The notes beneath the pieces were generated by a model, which saw nothing but the letters and a program-made list of their open reading frames with translations, did not search any database and had not been told where the DNA came from. A program made the translations under genes and the position numbers. Of a DNA stretch of 64,000 nucleotides, positions 33,486 to 45,157 are shown one piece after another (positions within the stretch are counted from its first letter, which is position 1; the number at the start of each line of letters is the position of its first letter). Source of the DNA: Trichoderma breve (Eukaryota > Ascomycota > Sordariomycetes > Hypocreales > Hypocreaceae). The stretch covers positions 248,001 through 312,000 of the forward strand of contig NC_079232.1 of the NCBI RefSeq assembly GCF_028502605.1, given 5' to 3'.

Positions 33486-35252
33486 ATGCTTGCTCCCTTT
33501 GCTTGTAATAGATGCAAGCAGAGGAAGGGGAAGTGTGACAAAGCATTACCACAATGCGGACATTGCCGAAGGTATAACTTCACCACTTTCCATGTATTCC
33601 CAGATACTCACATCCAACAGAAACGGTGGAAAATGTGAATATCCAAGTGGTCTTCGGCCATCCAACGCGCACAGCTCCTTGATTGCCCTTCAGGCCCAAC
33701 AGCGAGTTGTGCAGCAACCTTTCCCGCCTTCTTTCTTCCTGGATATGAATATCTTTCGCCAGGCTCGACTGGAACTTCCGCGGCCTAGTCTAGCAGTTCC
33801 GGCATATGTCAGCGACTTTCTGGGTGGAGATGAGGAGGTCCGGCAGATGGTGACAACCTTCTTCGGTAATGTCTATGCATATATGCCGTGTATATCAAAG
33901 AGTTGGATATACCAGCATCTCCTCAGTCCACTATCCCCAGTCCATGCAGATTCCACTCTGCTCCTTCTTTCTATGCAGTTAATAAATTGGACACCAACGG
34001 CATCTGATAGTCCCAAATCCCCTGCGTATATCGCCGCCAAGCAGTTTTTCTTTGAGCTGGAGAATGCTGGGAATCTGAGCATCAGACTCGTACAAGCTGG
34101 CATCTTCATAGCGCTTTACGAGCTTGGACACTGCATTTATCCGGCTGCTTATATGTCTGTAGGCACATGCGCTAGACATGCAGTAGCACTGGGACTTGAC
34201 AAGGACATAAAGCAGAGTAACGCAACGGGACTCCCGTGGGATGATATAGAGGAGAGAAGGAGAGTATGGTGGGCGATTTTGATTTTAGACAGGTATGCAC
34301 TATTTAAATGGTCTATTTTGATGGGGCTGCGCCCGCAAATTTCTTCATTTACCCAACCAGTAATTTCCCTAGCTGATGTGTTCTGAAGGTTCATCAACTT
34401 GGGAAATCCACCACGTATGCTTGCTACTGCGGACCCAGCAACTGGTGACATTCTCCCAGCTGACGATGCTTCATGGGAGCAGGGGGTATGTATTGGATAT
34501 CGTTCACACGTTCTGCAATCTAACGGTTATTCAGGTGTTGCATGCCACCGAATTATTCACCATAGGATCCCAGTCACAACTACGAATGGGACGATTCGCA
34601 CGATTTGCTCAAGCAACATATCTTTTAGGACAAGTCATCAGACATGTCTCTGATGAGCCTAGAGATGACGCTTTCTACGTGCAAGAAGCGGCGCAATTGA
34701 ACCGCACTCTTCACGCTCTTATTCACCTCTCCCAATCTGAAGCAGAGACAAGAAGTCTTGAGTTCTGTACACAGACAGCAGCGTGCTACATGTGAGAACT
34801 GACCAACATACTTTTTTTCCCCAATGTATTGACGAAACAAATAGTGCACTTCTATTGCTCGAACAATCATCATCCTTGGAAAAAATGAAAGCACCGGTTG
34901 GCAGTCAGTCGCTCAGTTACCCAATAGTTGATCCTAGAGTAATAGCTCGAGAGTCTGCCCGCATGTCCCAAAATTTCCTGCCAGGGGGCACTATCCCTTT
35001 ACCAACTGTCTCACCATTTATAATGCACTTGTTATACCAAAGTTGTATTGTACTGTCTAGTTTACCAGAAGAGCAAGCAGTGGATAATGCTGGTTCACTA
35101 GCCACCTTGCAAGAAGCATTGAGAGTACTAACTCAGAGGTGGCTGGCATCAGGTAAGGCAATCTCAATTATTAGTGGAAACCCTCAATTAACATGTCTCT
35201 AGGGGAGTATACGTCACTATTAGCCGCTCGTAAACTCATGTCAGATATCTAA
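33486..35252 (+). CDS. Zn2Cys6 transcription factor
   Basis: A 489-residue regulator in six exons: 33486-33571, 33621-34292, 34389-34485, 34535-34791, 34845-35152 and 35203-35252. The zinc cluster sits at the very N-terminus, with cysteines at 7, 10, 17, 24, 27 and 34; the first intron splits the cluster after Arg29. The middle contains CARHAVALGLD and ERRRVWWAILILDR, the recognisable core of the fungal-specific transcription factor domain, followed by RFINLGNPPRM. The last exon encodes only 16 residues before the stop. It is likely nuclear and a pathway-specific regulator by position: it sits between a DJ-1-like gene and a P450. The P450 gene ends 355 bp away in the convergent direction. Confidence 0.9.
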
Positions 35253-35607
35253 ATATAAAAAGTACAAAATGTAAGTATTTGTGTGAAAAAGAACATCTCA
35301 TCAATTGGTAAGTGTAATGGGGTGCCGCTTAAAGTACTACCAGCTCCCCATTGTGTACAACGTCAGGCAGCCAAATCCACGAAATCAGCTCATTCAAATC
35401 TGCCAAGACTATCCATATGGGCAGAAATTGTAAAAGAAAATCGTCATACTTGATCTAAATTCTATCTAAAGTCTATGGCTGAGAAACTAAGTACATGGTG
35501 TGAACGTTGAACATCAATTTTCTATAATCTTTTAATGCAATGAATCAGCTCATGGCCATAGCAGCACTGAGCTTTCCAGGAAGAACTTCCGCCATGTGTC
35601 TCCCAAC
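35253..35607. other. Convergent 3' spacer
   Basis: This 355 bp region lies between the ends of the regulator and the P450 gene. It is AT-rich, has no open frame of note and probably holds both 3' UTRs. Confidence 0.5.
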
Positions 35608-37416
35608 TTATGCGGTACCATTCTTAGGAGAAGCAGCACCAGACTTAGGCGGCCACTTGACACGCCTTTCAGCTCGCACATACAAGTTGTTCGGTCTGAT
35701 TAGCTGGAACATGGGATCGTACTCGACTGTCGCGTCTCCTTCGCGGGTGAACTTGTATCGGTAAATCAACTTTGGTAAGAAGACTTTGATCTCTTGAAGT
35801 GCAAAGTTGAACCCAATGCACATTCGTCCTCCCGCGGCAAACGGCATATACGACCCCTTTGGTCTGTTCTTGACCTCATCTGTATCCCACCTATCTGGGT
35901 CGAACTTCTCTGGGTTGCTCCATAGCTCAGGGTTGTGGTGGATATGGTGCAAAGCGGGGATAACGACAGCATCTTTGGGAATCTTGTAGCCACCCGGAAG
36001 AATAAGGTCGGTCTTTGCTGTTCGTCCTGGTTGGAATGACGGATTGTGTTTTCGCTGCATCTCCTTGATGTATTTATCTTGGAACACTAAACGATCCGTG
36101 TAATCTGAAGTAATCTGCGTTTCTTCGGTAAAGTCATTGTCAATTAGCTCTTGAAGGAGTCTCTCTTGCATTCCTGGATAGGTAACCAATCCATAGATGA
36201 GCCATGAAAGCAGGGAGCTAGTAGTTGTGAAGCCAGCACCAGTGGCAACAACAAGAGCCCAAACCAGGCTAGACTTTGGTAGTTTCTCGCCTTTGTTGTC
36301 GATTGCTCGAATCGCATAGTCTGAGTAACGGTCAGTATCAGTATGGAGAGATTCAATGAGTGGACACGGGGCTACTCACCAACCATGTTCGATGCCTCTA
36401 TGGCAGCATCTTGTAGAGGAAGATCCTCCACGCCACCTCTAGCAGCTCTCTGGATAGACTCTTCGACCATTTCTTCAACCCGATGCTTCACATCCTTCAA
36501 GCGCTTGGGATCACCAAAGGGCAGGCTGCTATACCAATCGCCCTTGGAGGTAACTTTCTTATTCAGCGATAGCACCTCAGCAATCAGATGAACCATCTCA
36601 TGAACAGGTGCATCAGGTGAAGAAAAGTGGTTAAAGTCGAGGCCCAAGGTGAGCTTTCCAACAGCTTGTGAGCCAAGCTTCAGCATGTACTGGTAGACAT
36701 TCCACGCTTCACCCTGTTCATCCAGCGCATCAAACACTTTAGACGCATCTTCGACAGTTTTTTGCATAGTCGGTGCATAGTGACGAACGGCTTTGGGGCC
36801 AAGAGCGGGAGGCAGGAATTTATGGGCGACCTTCCATTCTTCGGTATCGGTGTCTCCCAAGAATACACCGGCGGCTGGCGTCTTTAAGGCGTAAAGAGGA
36901 TGGGACTCATTAATTTTCTTCGTGAAGAAGTCGGACTCGTTAAAAGCAATTAGAGCAATATTCGGGTCGTTTGTTTGATACACAACACGGCCCATGTTGG
37001 TTGTCTTGATCACCGGTCCGTAATGCTGGAAGAGACGTTGGTGGTTGCCCAAGTGGTCTGGGTAAATTTCAAAGAAATTTCCGAGATAGGGCAACCCTTT
37101 GGGACCGGGAGGGTCACGGACAGCATGTCCATCGATAGAGATAGCCACTGGTCCAGTGACAGAAGTGATGTCTGAGACTTCTTGCAATGCGCTTTCCTGG
37201 ACTTGGAACTCAATTCCTAGTAGATGGTGAGTAATATGTGCCAATAAATCAGGCAAAGTTGTTTGTTTCCTATGAGAACATACCATTTGGCTCGACAATG
37301 GCAAAATAAGAGGCAACTAAGTGTTTAAGTCCATCGAGATCCAAGTTCGACGAGATGTCGATTTCTCTCGCAGACGTTATCGGCTCTCCAAGGAGATAGA
37401 ACTGTTGTACTGCCAT
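35608..37416 (-). CDS. Cytochrome P450 monooxygenase with a soluble-looking N-terminus
   Basis: A 560-residue P450 in three exons (37416-37284, 37216-36380, 36320-35608). Present are the proline hinge PPGP (80-83), the I-helix segment AGFTT (352-356), the ExxR motif as EMQR (410-413), and the haem loop FAAGGRMCIG with the ligand Cys491. The enzyme should be catalytically complete. Unusually, the roughly 79 residues before the hinge carry no hydrophobic membrane anchor and are a mixed, acidic stretch. The gene is divergent from a cytochrome b5/b5-reductase fusion across a 648 bp spacer, so the fusion is a likely electron donor. A TATAAG element (minus strand, about 37506-37500) lies roughly 90 bp upstream. 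The substrate is unknown; a terpenoid is a guess from the neighbouring prenyltransferase. Confidence 0.93.
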
Positions 37417-38064
37417 GGTGTTGTAGTCGTCAGACTTAGTAACACTAGCTTTCGACGATGTGTCTGTCTTCTAGTAAGCTTCATCTTGTGCGAAGCTCGA
37501 GACTTATAAGTAGGATTCAAACGGCCCGGACTTAGCAGTCTCGGGATCGCGAAACTTCGCTTACAACTGCCGAGCAAATCCATCCAGTTTGTGTGGATGA
37601 CGTTATTCCTGTATCTCATCGACATCTATCCTCGGCAATGGTCTCTCCTATGATGGCTATCCGAGGATCGCTTTTTCATGATCCAATCAATTGGCTCGGC
37701 AAGGGCAGCCGGAGCGCGGCGAAGACAGTGTGAACCTTTCCGCGGCAACTGTTTCGGAATGCCCGATTTAGTGGGGGCCAACTTACACGCTGGAGATGGA
37801 TGCAATGTCTTAATTCCTTCAGTTGATATGTTACACAGGCGTTCTATCATTATATATGGAAGAGAAGTCTGTCAGCAAAGGATTCTTTCAAGATACATCA
37901 ACAAAGCTCTCTACCTCTATCATCATCCTCTGCTTTGGTCTGATTTGGAACATTTCTATCAGCCAAGTTCCTCTCGCTTCTTCCTATAAACAACTTCCTT
38001 TAATTCTTCTATTCTCCTATCCTCCTAGTTTCTTAATAAGACCTGTTCGAGTAATATTGCAGCC
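37417..38064. promoter_or_regulatory. Bidirectional promoter, P450 / cytochrome b5-reductase fusion
   Basis: A 648 bp spacer between two genes reading away from each other. TATA-like boxes face each way: one near 37500-37506 for the P450 and TATAAA at 37985-37990, about 75 bp before the ATG of the fusion gene. A pyrimidine-rich tract precedes the fusion start, typical of fungal leader sequences. The shared region suggests co-expression of the two partners. Confidence 0.55.
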
Positions 38065-39525
38065 ATGCAAGAATATTCTACAGAGGAAGTTGCCGTGCAC
38101 AAGACCAGAGATGACCTGTGGGTTATGATCCACGGCAAGGGTAAGACATTCTCATCGAAGCAACGGCCCGTAATGCTTTCTTCTTTACTAACCTGGCCAT
38201 ATTTAGTCTATGATGTCTCCAAATACGTGAGAGACCACCCTGGCGGAGCGGATGTCTTAATTGATGTTGCCGGCACCGATGCAACGGCAGCCTACGAAGA
38301 GGTTGGACATTCTGAAGATGCTGATGGGATCCTGAAAACCTATTTAATTGGCACCGCCAAGGATGCTCATGAGATTGTCCGTCCCAAGACTGTTCGACTA
38401 GTCCAGCAAACGACCGAGAGTGTAAAGTCCGCCACGCCCTCATCGTCCTCTATCGCCAAGGTTACATTGGCAACCATCCCAATTGCTGGTGGATTGTCAC
38501 TATTACTTGCCTCGAATGGCCATCTCAATCTGCCTGAAGTGTTAGGAAAGGCTTCTCTCTCTCAGCTGTCGCCTCGCTGGCTTCCAACCGTCCATTTGCC
38601 CCAAGGAGGATTCTCAAATGGATTCATTGCAGCCAGTCTTCTGTGTACTGCTGCTGGAGTTGTTATTGGAACTCAGCTGTCGAAATTTACTCAAATCGAG
38701 TCCGGCTTTACAAAATATCCCCCGCATATGAAGAGCAACAGTGTCGCCAAAAGCAATCCACAGCTTGCTCGAGGCTGGCTGGAGCCCAAAGAATACAAAA
38801 GCCTTCCGCTGATTAGAAAAGACACGTTATCACCGAACGTTTTTCTCTTTGTGTTTCAGCTACCAAAGCCAACTGATGTGATTGGCATTCCTATCGGCCA
38901 ACACGTCGCTATCAAAGCCGCCATTGATGGAGCAGACGTTTCCAGATCATACACACCAGTCTCAAACAACGCGGATCTCGGCAGACTGGAACTCGTAATT
39001 AAGTGCTATCCAGATGGTTTATTGACTGGAAAATACCTGGCAAACTTAAAGGTGGGCGACAAAGTGCTTTTCCGTGGTCCAAAAGGTGCCATGCGATACA
39101 AGAGAGGCCTCTGCAAGAAGATTGGAATGATTGCAGGAGGAACGGGGATTACACCCATGTATCAGCTAATTCGCGCCATCTGCGAGGACGATAAAGATAC
39201 CACCGAGGTCAGCCTGATCTTAGCCAACCGAACCGAAGAAGATATTCTCCTGCGCAAAGAACTTGACGCATTTGCCACAAACTACCCCAAGAACTTCAAA
39301 GTCTGGTACATGTTGGATCAGCCTCCTCAAAAATGGGCCTATGGAAAAGGATTTGTCACGCAGGCCGTCATGACTTCGAAACTACCAGGGCCATCGCCAG
39401 ACACCAAAGTTATGCTCTGCGGGCCTCCTGGAATGGTGAACGCCTCTAAGAAGGCATTGGTGGCAATGGGCTTCGAAGCCCCAGGAGCCGTTGGAAAGAT
39501 GACGGATCAAATCTTTTGCTTCTAG
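38065..39525 (+). CDS. Cytochrome b5 / NADH-cytochrome b5 reductase fusion
   Basis: A 464-residue fusion from two exons (38065-38140 and 38207-39525). Residues 1-80 form a cytochrome b5 domain with haem-ligand histidines in HPGG (His36) and GHS (His60). A middle segment carries two hydrophobic, probably membrane-spanning stretches. The C-terminal reductase domain holds the FAD motif RSYTPVS (272-278), the NADH-binding GTGITP (337-342) and CGPPGM (430-435). The protein can therefore take electrons from NADH through FAD to its own haem and on to an acceptor. The divergent P450 next door is the obvious candidate. The 66 nt intron is in frame and contains no stop, so an unspliced transcript would insert 22 residues before VYDVSK inside the haem domain and probably break it. 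Confidence 0.95.
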   Translation: MQEYSTEEVAVHKTRDDLWVMIHGKGKTFSSKQRPVMLSSLLTWPYLVYDVSKYVRDHPGGADVLIDVAGTDATAAYEEVGHSEDADGILKTYLIGTAKDAHEIVRPKTVRLVQQTTESVKSATPSSSSIAKVTLATIPIAGGLSLLLASNGHLNLPEVLGKASLSQLSPRWLPTVHLPQGGFSNGFIAASLLCTAAGVVIGTQLSKFTQIESGFTKYPPHMKSNSVAKSNPQLARGWLEPKEYKSLPLIRKDTLSPNVFLFVFQLPKPTDVIGIPIGQHVAIKAAIDGADVSRSYTPVSNNADLGRLELVIKCYPDGLLTGKYLANLKVGDKVLFRGPKGAMRYKRGLCKKIGMIAGGTGITPMYQLIRAICEDDKDTTEVSLILANRTEEDILLRKELDAFATNYPKNFKVWYMLDQPPQKWAYGKGFVTQAVMTSKLPGPSPDTKVMLCGPPGMVNASKKALVAMGFEAPGAVGKMTDQIFCF

Positions 39526-39679
39526 GGTGGGGTGGGTTTGCAACCTTTACATGCAATTCCTGCTGTCATTTCGCATTGCTTATAGATATGCTATTTACTC
39601 TTCCATCATGTATAGACCAATATTAGAGAACCCCATTAGATTAGATGAAAAGTTTTACAAAAAATATTCTGAAAAATAA

Positions 39680-42053
39680 TTATTCTTCATCTTCATCCAG
39701 TATATTCGTGTAGTCTCTCAGCATAGCATTGTGCTCAAAATCTCCTGCTTGCTTCTCAACAGTCGCCGAACCCGGATCGGACTCGGCCAGGTCCAAATCC
39801 GCCATGAATGTTGCTCTGATTTCGCCGAACCTCTTGCGATAGCGGTCACTCTGAAGATCTTTCAAGATTCGACGAGCCGTACCACTTGTGATGTCCCCTT
39901 TGCGCAATGCCATTGACAAGAGTGCTCTCGAAATGGACGCGGTAACTCGCCAAGATCGGCGCAGTTGCTCGTACCCATAAACACAAAGCAGAAAGTAAAA
40001 GAACCAGTCATCATCTTTTGGTGTGCTGAGAATTTCGTTGGCGAGATATATCAGGGCTGTATGCCACAAAATGGTATATGTAGACGATGCGAAGTGTAGT
40101 CTATAATTCACGACAAGCTGCTTCAGCTGAGAAATGGAAGCAGCATACACGAGTTCCGGGGAGCTAATGCTCTTTGGAAGGGCTCGAAGACGGCTAATTC
40201 CAAATTGTTGGATACTGGGTTTGAAGAGGCAAAGAACAGCAGTATGGAACCAAATGCTGGGATCGCCGGTAGAGTTAGTGTAATGCAACATACAGGTACG
40301 AAAGAGGAGGAGGGGGGATATAGCACGGGGAGTGCAAGGACTTACTGTAAAACTTGGACATAATGTGGATTCCTGTTGACACGTAAGAGATGCGAGGGAA
40401 GAGTATTGCTCCAAGCAAGTAATTCACGGAACTTATATTCCGCGAAATTTAAAGTCCCAGAGCTGTTCAGAGTCGATTGGTTGTCGTTATAAGCTAGGCT
40501 CACCCCGTACATGATGCTCCAGAATTTGCATAAATAAGGAAATACGCCCCCCATGTACGGTAACTGGGACTGGGAACCAGGAGAATTGGGACTCATTGCT
40601 TCATCGGCACCGTTGTCGTGTTCAAATCCGGGTATGGGCAGGTGTGGGGGGTATTTAGGCCCCTCTAGCCCAGGTTGACGATAGAAGAGCGACATAAGAC
40701 TACACGTACGGGTGAAGAGAGAATATCCTTGAGTGAGTAATCATGGATCATTTTCATTCCACTCAAAAAGGATTGGAGAAGGGGACATACCTAATCCAGT
40801 TGAATGAGCCCCAAGCGGCGTATAAGTAGGCGCTGGCCGCTTCTGTCGCCAATTTGTCAACTTTGAGCTTTGCCTTGTCATTGTTTTCAACGCCAAAGAG
40901 ACCTAGTCGCACAGCCATCTTGGTAGCCTGTGATATATACGACAGTACAGCATGATCTCTCCCTTGGCCTAGGTAACCTAAGCTTAAGAACAGGGCTGCA
41001 GCCAGATTGGTGATCGCATCGTGTTCTCGCTCGGTCTTCCATATACTCTCAGCCTCCGCACAGAATGCAGCTGCGTGTACATCAATATTTGGGTCTACTG
41101 CGCTGTACATTTGCTATTGTTTTCGACATTAGCAGTGTAGTTTAAGAACGAAAATAAAGGTCAGAATTTACACAAGCCCAATAAAGCAGCGCATTCACCA
41201 GCATTGGGGAACAGTAGTCATGTTTAAGATTTACCAAATCCGACACAAAGAGGTTGGGGTCAAAGTATCCCAGTAGAGGATGATCTGTCTCCAAGTACAG
41301 GGATATGGCGCGGGCAGCCGCCTCATTCGATATCGGAACATTGGTCCAATGGCTAATGTTCAATTGGAACAATCGAGAGTCGCAAAGTGATATTTTCGAT
41401 GCCGTGGGAGCAGTATCCCATAACGAACGCTGAGAAGAGGCTGAGGCAGCTGACTGCCCGTCTAGAGTGGTAAGCTGATGATACGCATCTTCCGGTAACG
41501 TCTGGGGAATCATAGGAGGTAGAAAAGGATATGCATTTGGGTTCTGAGATTCAAGCTCCAGAGTTTGAAATGAGTTATCCATAATTGCGACAGCATTACG
41601 AAGCTCAGATGGTCGCCGGATTGTCGGCACTCCATCTCTCAGTGTAGATAATATTACTGCCGCGTCAGTCTCACTCTTTAATGAACGCAGCATAAGTAAC
41701 GCCTCTCTTTCTGGAAGAGCATTAAGAATACGCATCACTTCAACAAGAAGCTTCTGCGATTCTGTAGTCAGTTTATAATCGTCGCGGTATGTGCACCGAA
41801 TTGCGATCCCCCGGCATGTCGAGCAAGCTGGACGAATGCCATCACACTGTAACCAGCATCAGACCGAGTTCAAAGGATACTCTCGCTCAATCATCCAATG
41901 AATTACTCGTATTTTCTTTCGACGGCAGGCATTACAAGCCACCGCCACGCCGCTGCGACGTCGCTTCAATTGCTGAGAGCTCGTTTCGCTCTGCTCTGTG
42001 CCTGTGGAGGACCTGGAGCTACTTGGGAGGAGTGGCTGGTATCGCTTCGCCAT
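39680..42053 (-). CDS. Zn2Cys6 transcription factor
   Basis: A 691-residue regulator in five exons: 42053-41907, 41846-41172, 41113-40791, 40699-40346 and 40256-39680. The zinc cluster has cysteines at 40, 43, 50, 57, 60 and 67, preceded by a basic patch KRRR; the first intron falls exactly before Cys50. A fungal-specific transcription factor domain follows, with segments such as MAVRLGLFG, SLFYRQPGLEGPKYPP and the C-terminal VLHIWFHTAVLCLFKP. The acidic end IFLDEDEE-like tail (DEDEE) closes the protein. The last intron uses a CCCAG acceptor placed just after a CTAAC element, which keeps the frame. It converges with the b5-reductase fusion gene at a distance of 154 bp. A pathway-specific role is inferred from location only. 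Confidence 0.9.
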
Positions 42054-43703
42054 GTCTACTCAACAGCCAGTGGCCAGAATTGCAGCTCTGATCTAATGCA
42101 ATGACACCTCAATTAAGAAAGAGGTAGTGGATGTCTGAAGCATTCTGTCACTTCGTATCTGTGCCTGAGTTTCGTCATCCCTTTTGAGCTCCTTGGTTAG
42201 TAATTTTGGGTGGCGATTTTCTCCGCATCTTCACAACCATAACTTTGTTTCGTAGCCCTTGGATGTACCTAACGACACGGCTCACTAGCAGCCAATGAGA
42301 TGCCTTACGGAGCAATCTCCGATGATGTCACGGATGCGTTGTGTTGACTCCTAAATTTTAAACACCCCTGACAAAGAAGAGACTAAGAAGTAAAAATTTC
42401 GGAAGAGTGACTACATAGGTAGTTTTACTGAATCGCTCCATCAAACACCGCGCCGTGATAAGATGGTTAGGAAGAAGCAAACTGTAACAGAACACTACAT
42501 ATCTGCACTCTACTCACCAAAAGATCAAGCCCAAGATCTACATCAATTTTCCTCACATAACATTTCAATTGTCTACTCAATCAGTCTTCTTTTATTGTAG
42601 CGATGATAAGTACATATTTAATTATTTCCCAATGAGGGAAAACCGCAGACTCATGTAAAAAGTTTGACAGCGCAGACTTGCATATAATCAGCTTCTGTCA
42701 GAAAGGTTGTGGGAAGCGTAAAAGAACGTACGAGACTGGTCCATTAACGAGGCGCGTACAGAAACGATGACAAATCTCCAAGGCCGAATTTCTCGTGAAG
42801 AGGTCAATACTTGTGAATCCCCCTGGTTGGCTGTGTATAGCGCCCAGGCTTTTGTCTTAACGATGGCCTCTACCAGTGTCATCTTGATATATAAGGCCAT
42901 GATACATGCTATCACTGTTATTACAACTGTGTCTGAGTTATACAGATAGCTTTGGGAAGTATCTTTGTCTTTCTTCTTTGAAACTTGACACAAGAGCCAT
43001 CTAATTAGCTCAGGCTTTGACGATTGGTGCCAATACACTGGGTTACATTATAATTAGGACATGAGATTGGTCGTAACAATCCACTTTACGATCAAGAGTG
43101 ATTGGTAAATATAATCGCATGGATATTTGTAACTACCACATCTATTTGCAGCCAGACTACGTCACCACCAAATCATGTTCTAAGTAAGGGCACACGACAT
43201 TTAAATATGGAGACAATTCCCGTGGGTTGCGGCTCATCCTCTAGAGATTTCCATGAATAATGTCCCATGAACGCGCAATTCATAATTATATTATGGCAAA
43301 AAATAAATAGAGTGGCCAATCTCCAGGCGATCTTCTTCATATAAGGAAGGGGTGCTACGCAATTACATCCAGGAGCCAATTTCGAGATTATCAGCAATAG
43401 CCTGCGGTATTTGATGGAAATAAAAATTCATAAGATTAGCATCTCATTTAATGCCTTTTATTTCCGAAGAAATAATGGAGATCATCTGTAAACTTTGCAT
43501 TCCGATATGACGGACTTTTTTCGTAGGCGGTTCAGCCGCCCCTCTCCACGGAGATGCCTCCGGCTCACATCATTGGCCTGGTCAGAAGAATCGCAGCTAG
43601 CATGACCCTTGTATTTTTTTCCCGCACATTTTGCCAGCTGGCCATATTTAGATATAGGCTGAGGAGGCCTTTCCGGTGGTATTCACGCAAGTTACCTGTT
43701 ACC
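42054..43703. other. 1.65 kb spacer
   Basis: Contains the promoter of the regulator at its left end. A frame at 43038-42688 (minus) has no recognised motif and was not accepted. An ATG at 43554 lies in frame with the next gene and could extend it by 50 residues. Confidence 0.4.
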
Positions 43704-44487
43704 ATGTCATTACCCAACCATATCTTTGCTACTACTGAGCCGTCAGAAACGCTACAGACGACGCTCGAATCTCAAAAGGTAAAGTAGCCGCCTCTCGATG
43801 TGCTTGTGAATGTTGTTGTTCTCATGATAACAGATGACCCTAGACTGGCCTTCCTCAGCGTCGATAGCCCCCGAGCTTCCGTCAAATCGAACCCAAGAGC
43901 ACGATTTCTCTATTTCAAGTTCACACTATCCTCAAACAACCACCGATTTACAACAGCTACACCAGGAACCATGTGCGACAGAGATGGAGCTTCACCCTGT
44001 GGATTATGCCACTGGCAACGAGGACTTTTTGTATCCGGTTACTTCTCAAATTGAACCGGATCTATTAGATCCTTGGATACCGAACTTTCATGGCGAGCCA
44101 TCGATATATCCAACTGGAACAATAAGCCAAGGTCAATACAACATAGAGCAGATATTACCGTGGAATAATACACTCGGCGAAGAAATCTGCGATTTCGACA
44201 ATTTGATCCCTATACAATTTCCTCAACCCCAGCTGGTAGGGATCCAAGGAAGCACGGAGCAGAATCTGGATGAGCACCAGGCCATTGAGTATGCCTCTTC
44301 GATGTCCACTAGCAGTGCAGAATCTTTAGAGACGATAAAAGATCATAGCCAAACAAAGAAAAACACCAATATTGCTAGAGGAAATCTTATCGATGAAGTA
44401 CTAAGGACACTCCGTCAGATGGACCATCAGATTAGAGCTATGCATCGGAAACATTTGGCTGATATAGTCCGCAGCAATACAATCTGA
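43704..44487 (+). CDS. Unknown protein, possible small regulatory protein
   Basis: A two-exon model (43704-43778 and 43834-44487, intron 55 nt with a perfect AACAG acceptor) gives 242 residues. I recognise no family. The protein is rich in Gln, Ser, Thr and acidic residues over most of its length. Its last 60 residues are more basic and helical (LIDEVLRTLRQMDHQIRAM), which might form a short coiled coil. No zinc cluster, signal peptide or membrane segment is visible. The composition would suit a transcriptional co-regulator, but this is a guess. The in-frame ATG at 43554 is an alternative start. It converges on the dehydrogenase/propeller gene and reads away from the Zn2Cys6 gene. Confidence 0.55.
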
Positions 44488-45157
44488 GGCACCCAAGAAT
44501 TCGTCATGTGTTTACATAGCCAAGTTATCTTATCTTACACAGGGACAGCAAATGCGGCCAAAGGGCAGTAGGGTGTCTGATTTACTACTCATTAGCCGAC
44601 ATCTTAGATCTTGGATCTGTTCTATTCGTTCCAACGCTCGGCCATTCCGTTAGCTTTCAATACTTGCCTCAATTCTTTCATCTTTGGAGATAAATTACTC
44701 CAGATAGAAGTACGTACAACATGGTATGGCCTTATGCCTGCGACAAGAACTGCGTCCCCTTCGATACCCGAATTACAGAACACAATCTGATTCAACCTAC
44801 CTGGCCCGTAGAGTGTCGTTTTAAATCCGCAGCAAACCGTGCCCTACTTCTTTGCAGTCAATCTTCAACAGCTCCGATGAGTGTCCAATAATATCCCCAA
44901 CTTCATGCTGAATACGGATCGTGATATGATACCAACAAGATGAAGATGAAGTTTTACCACTAGACACATTTGAAAGGAAGAAGTAAATGAATTTGCTGCG
45001 TAAAAAAATTTCATTGGCACACTTTATAATTCTATCATTTTAAATAACTCCATGACTAATGTTTACAAGATCCTGTCTAATAGTGTTGAAGAATAAATAG
45101 GATTGCGAGTTCAAGTTGCAGAGCGACTGAACGAAGCTAGACTGGGAGAACATCCAC
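44488..45157. other. Convergent 3' spacer
   Basis: A 670 bp region between two convergent genes with no supported reading frame; probably 3' UTRs. Confidence 0.5.
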
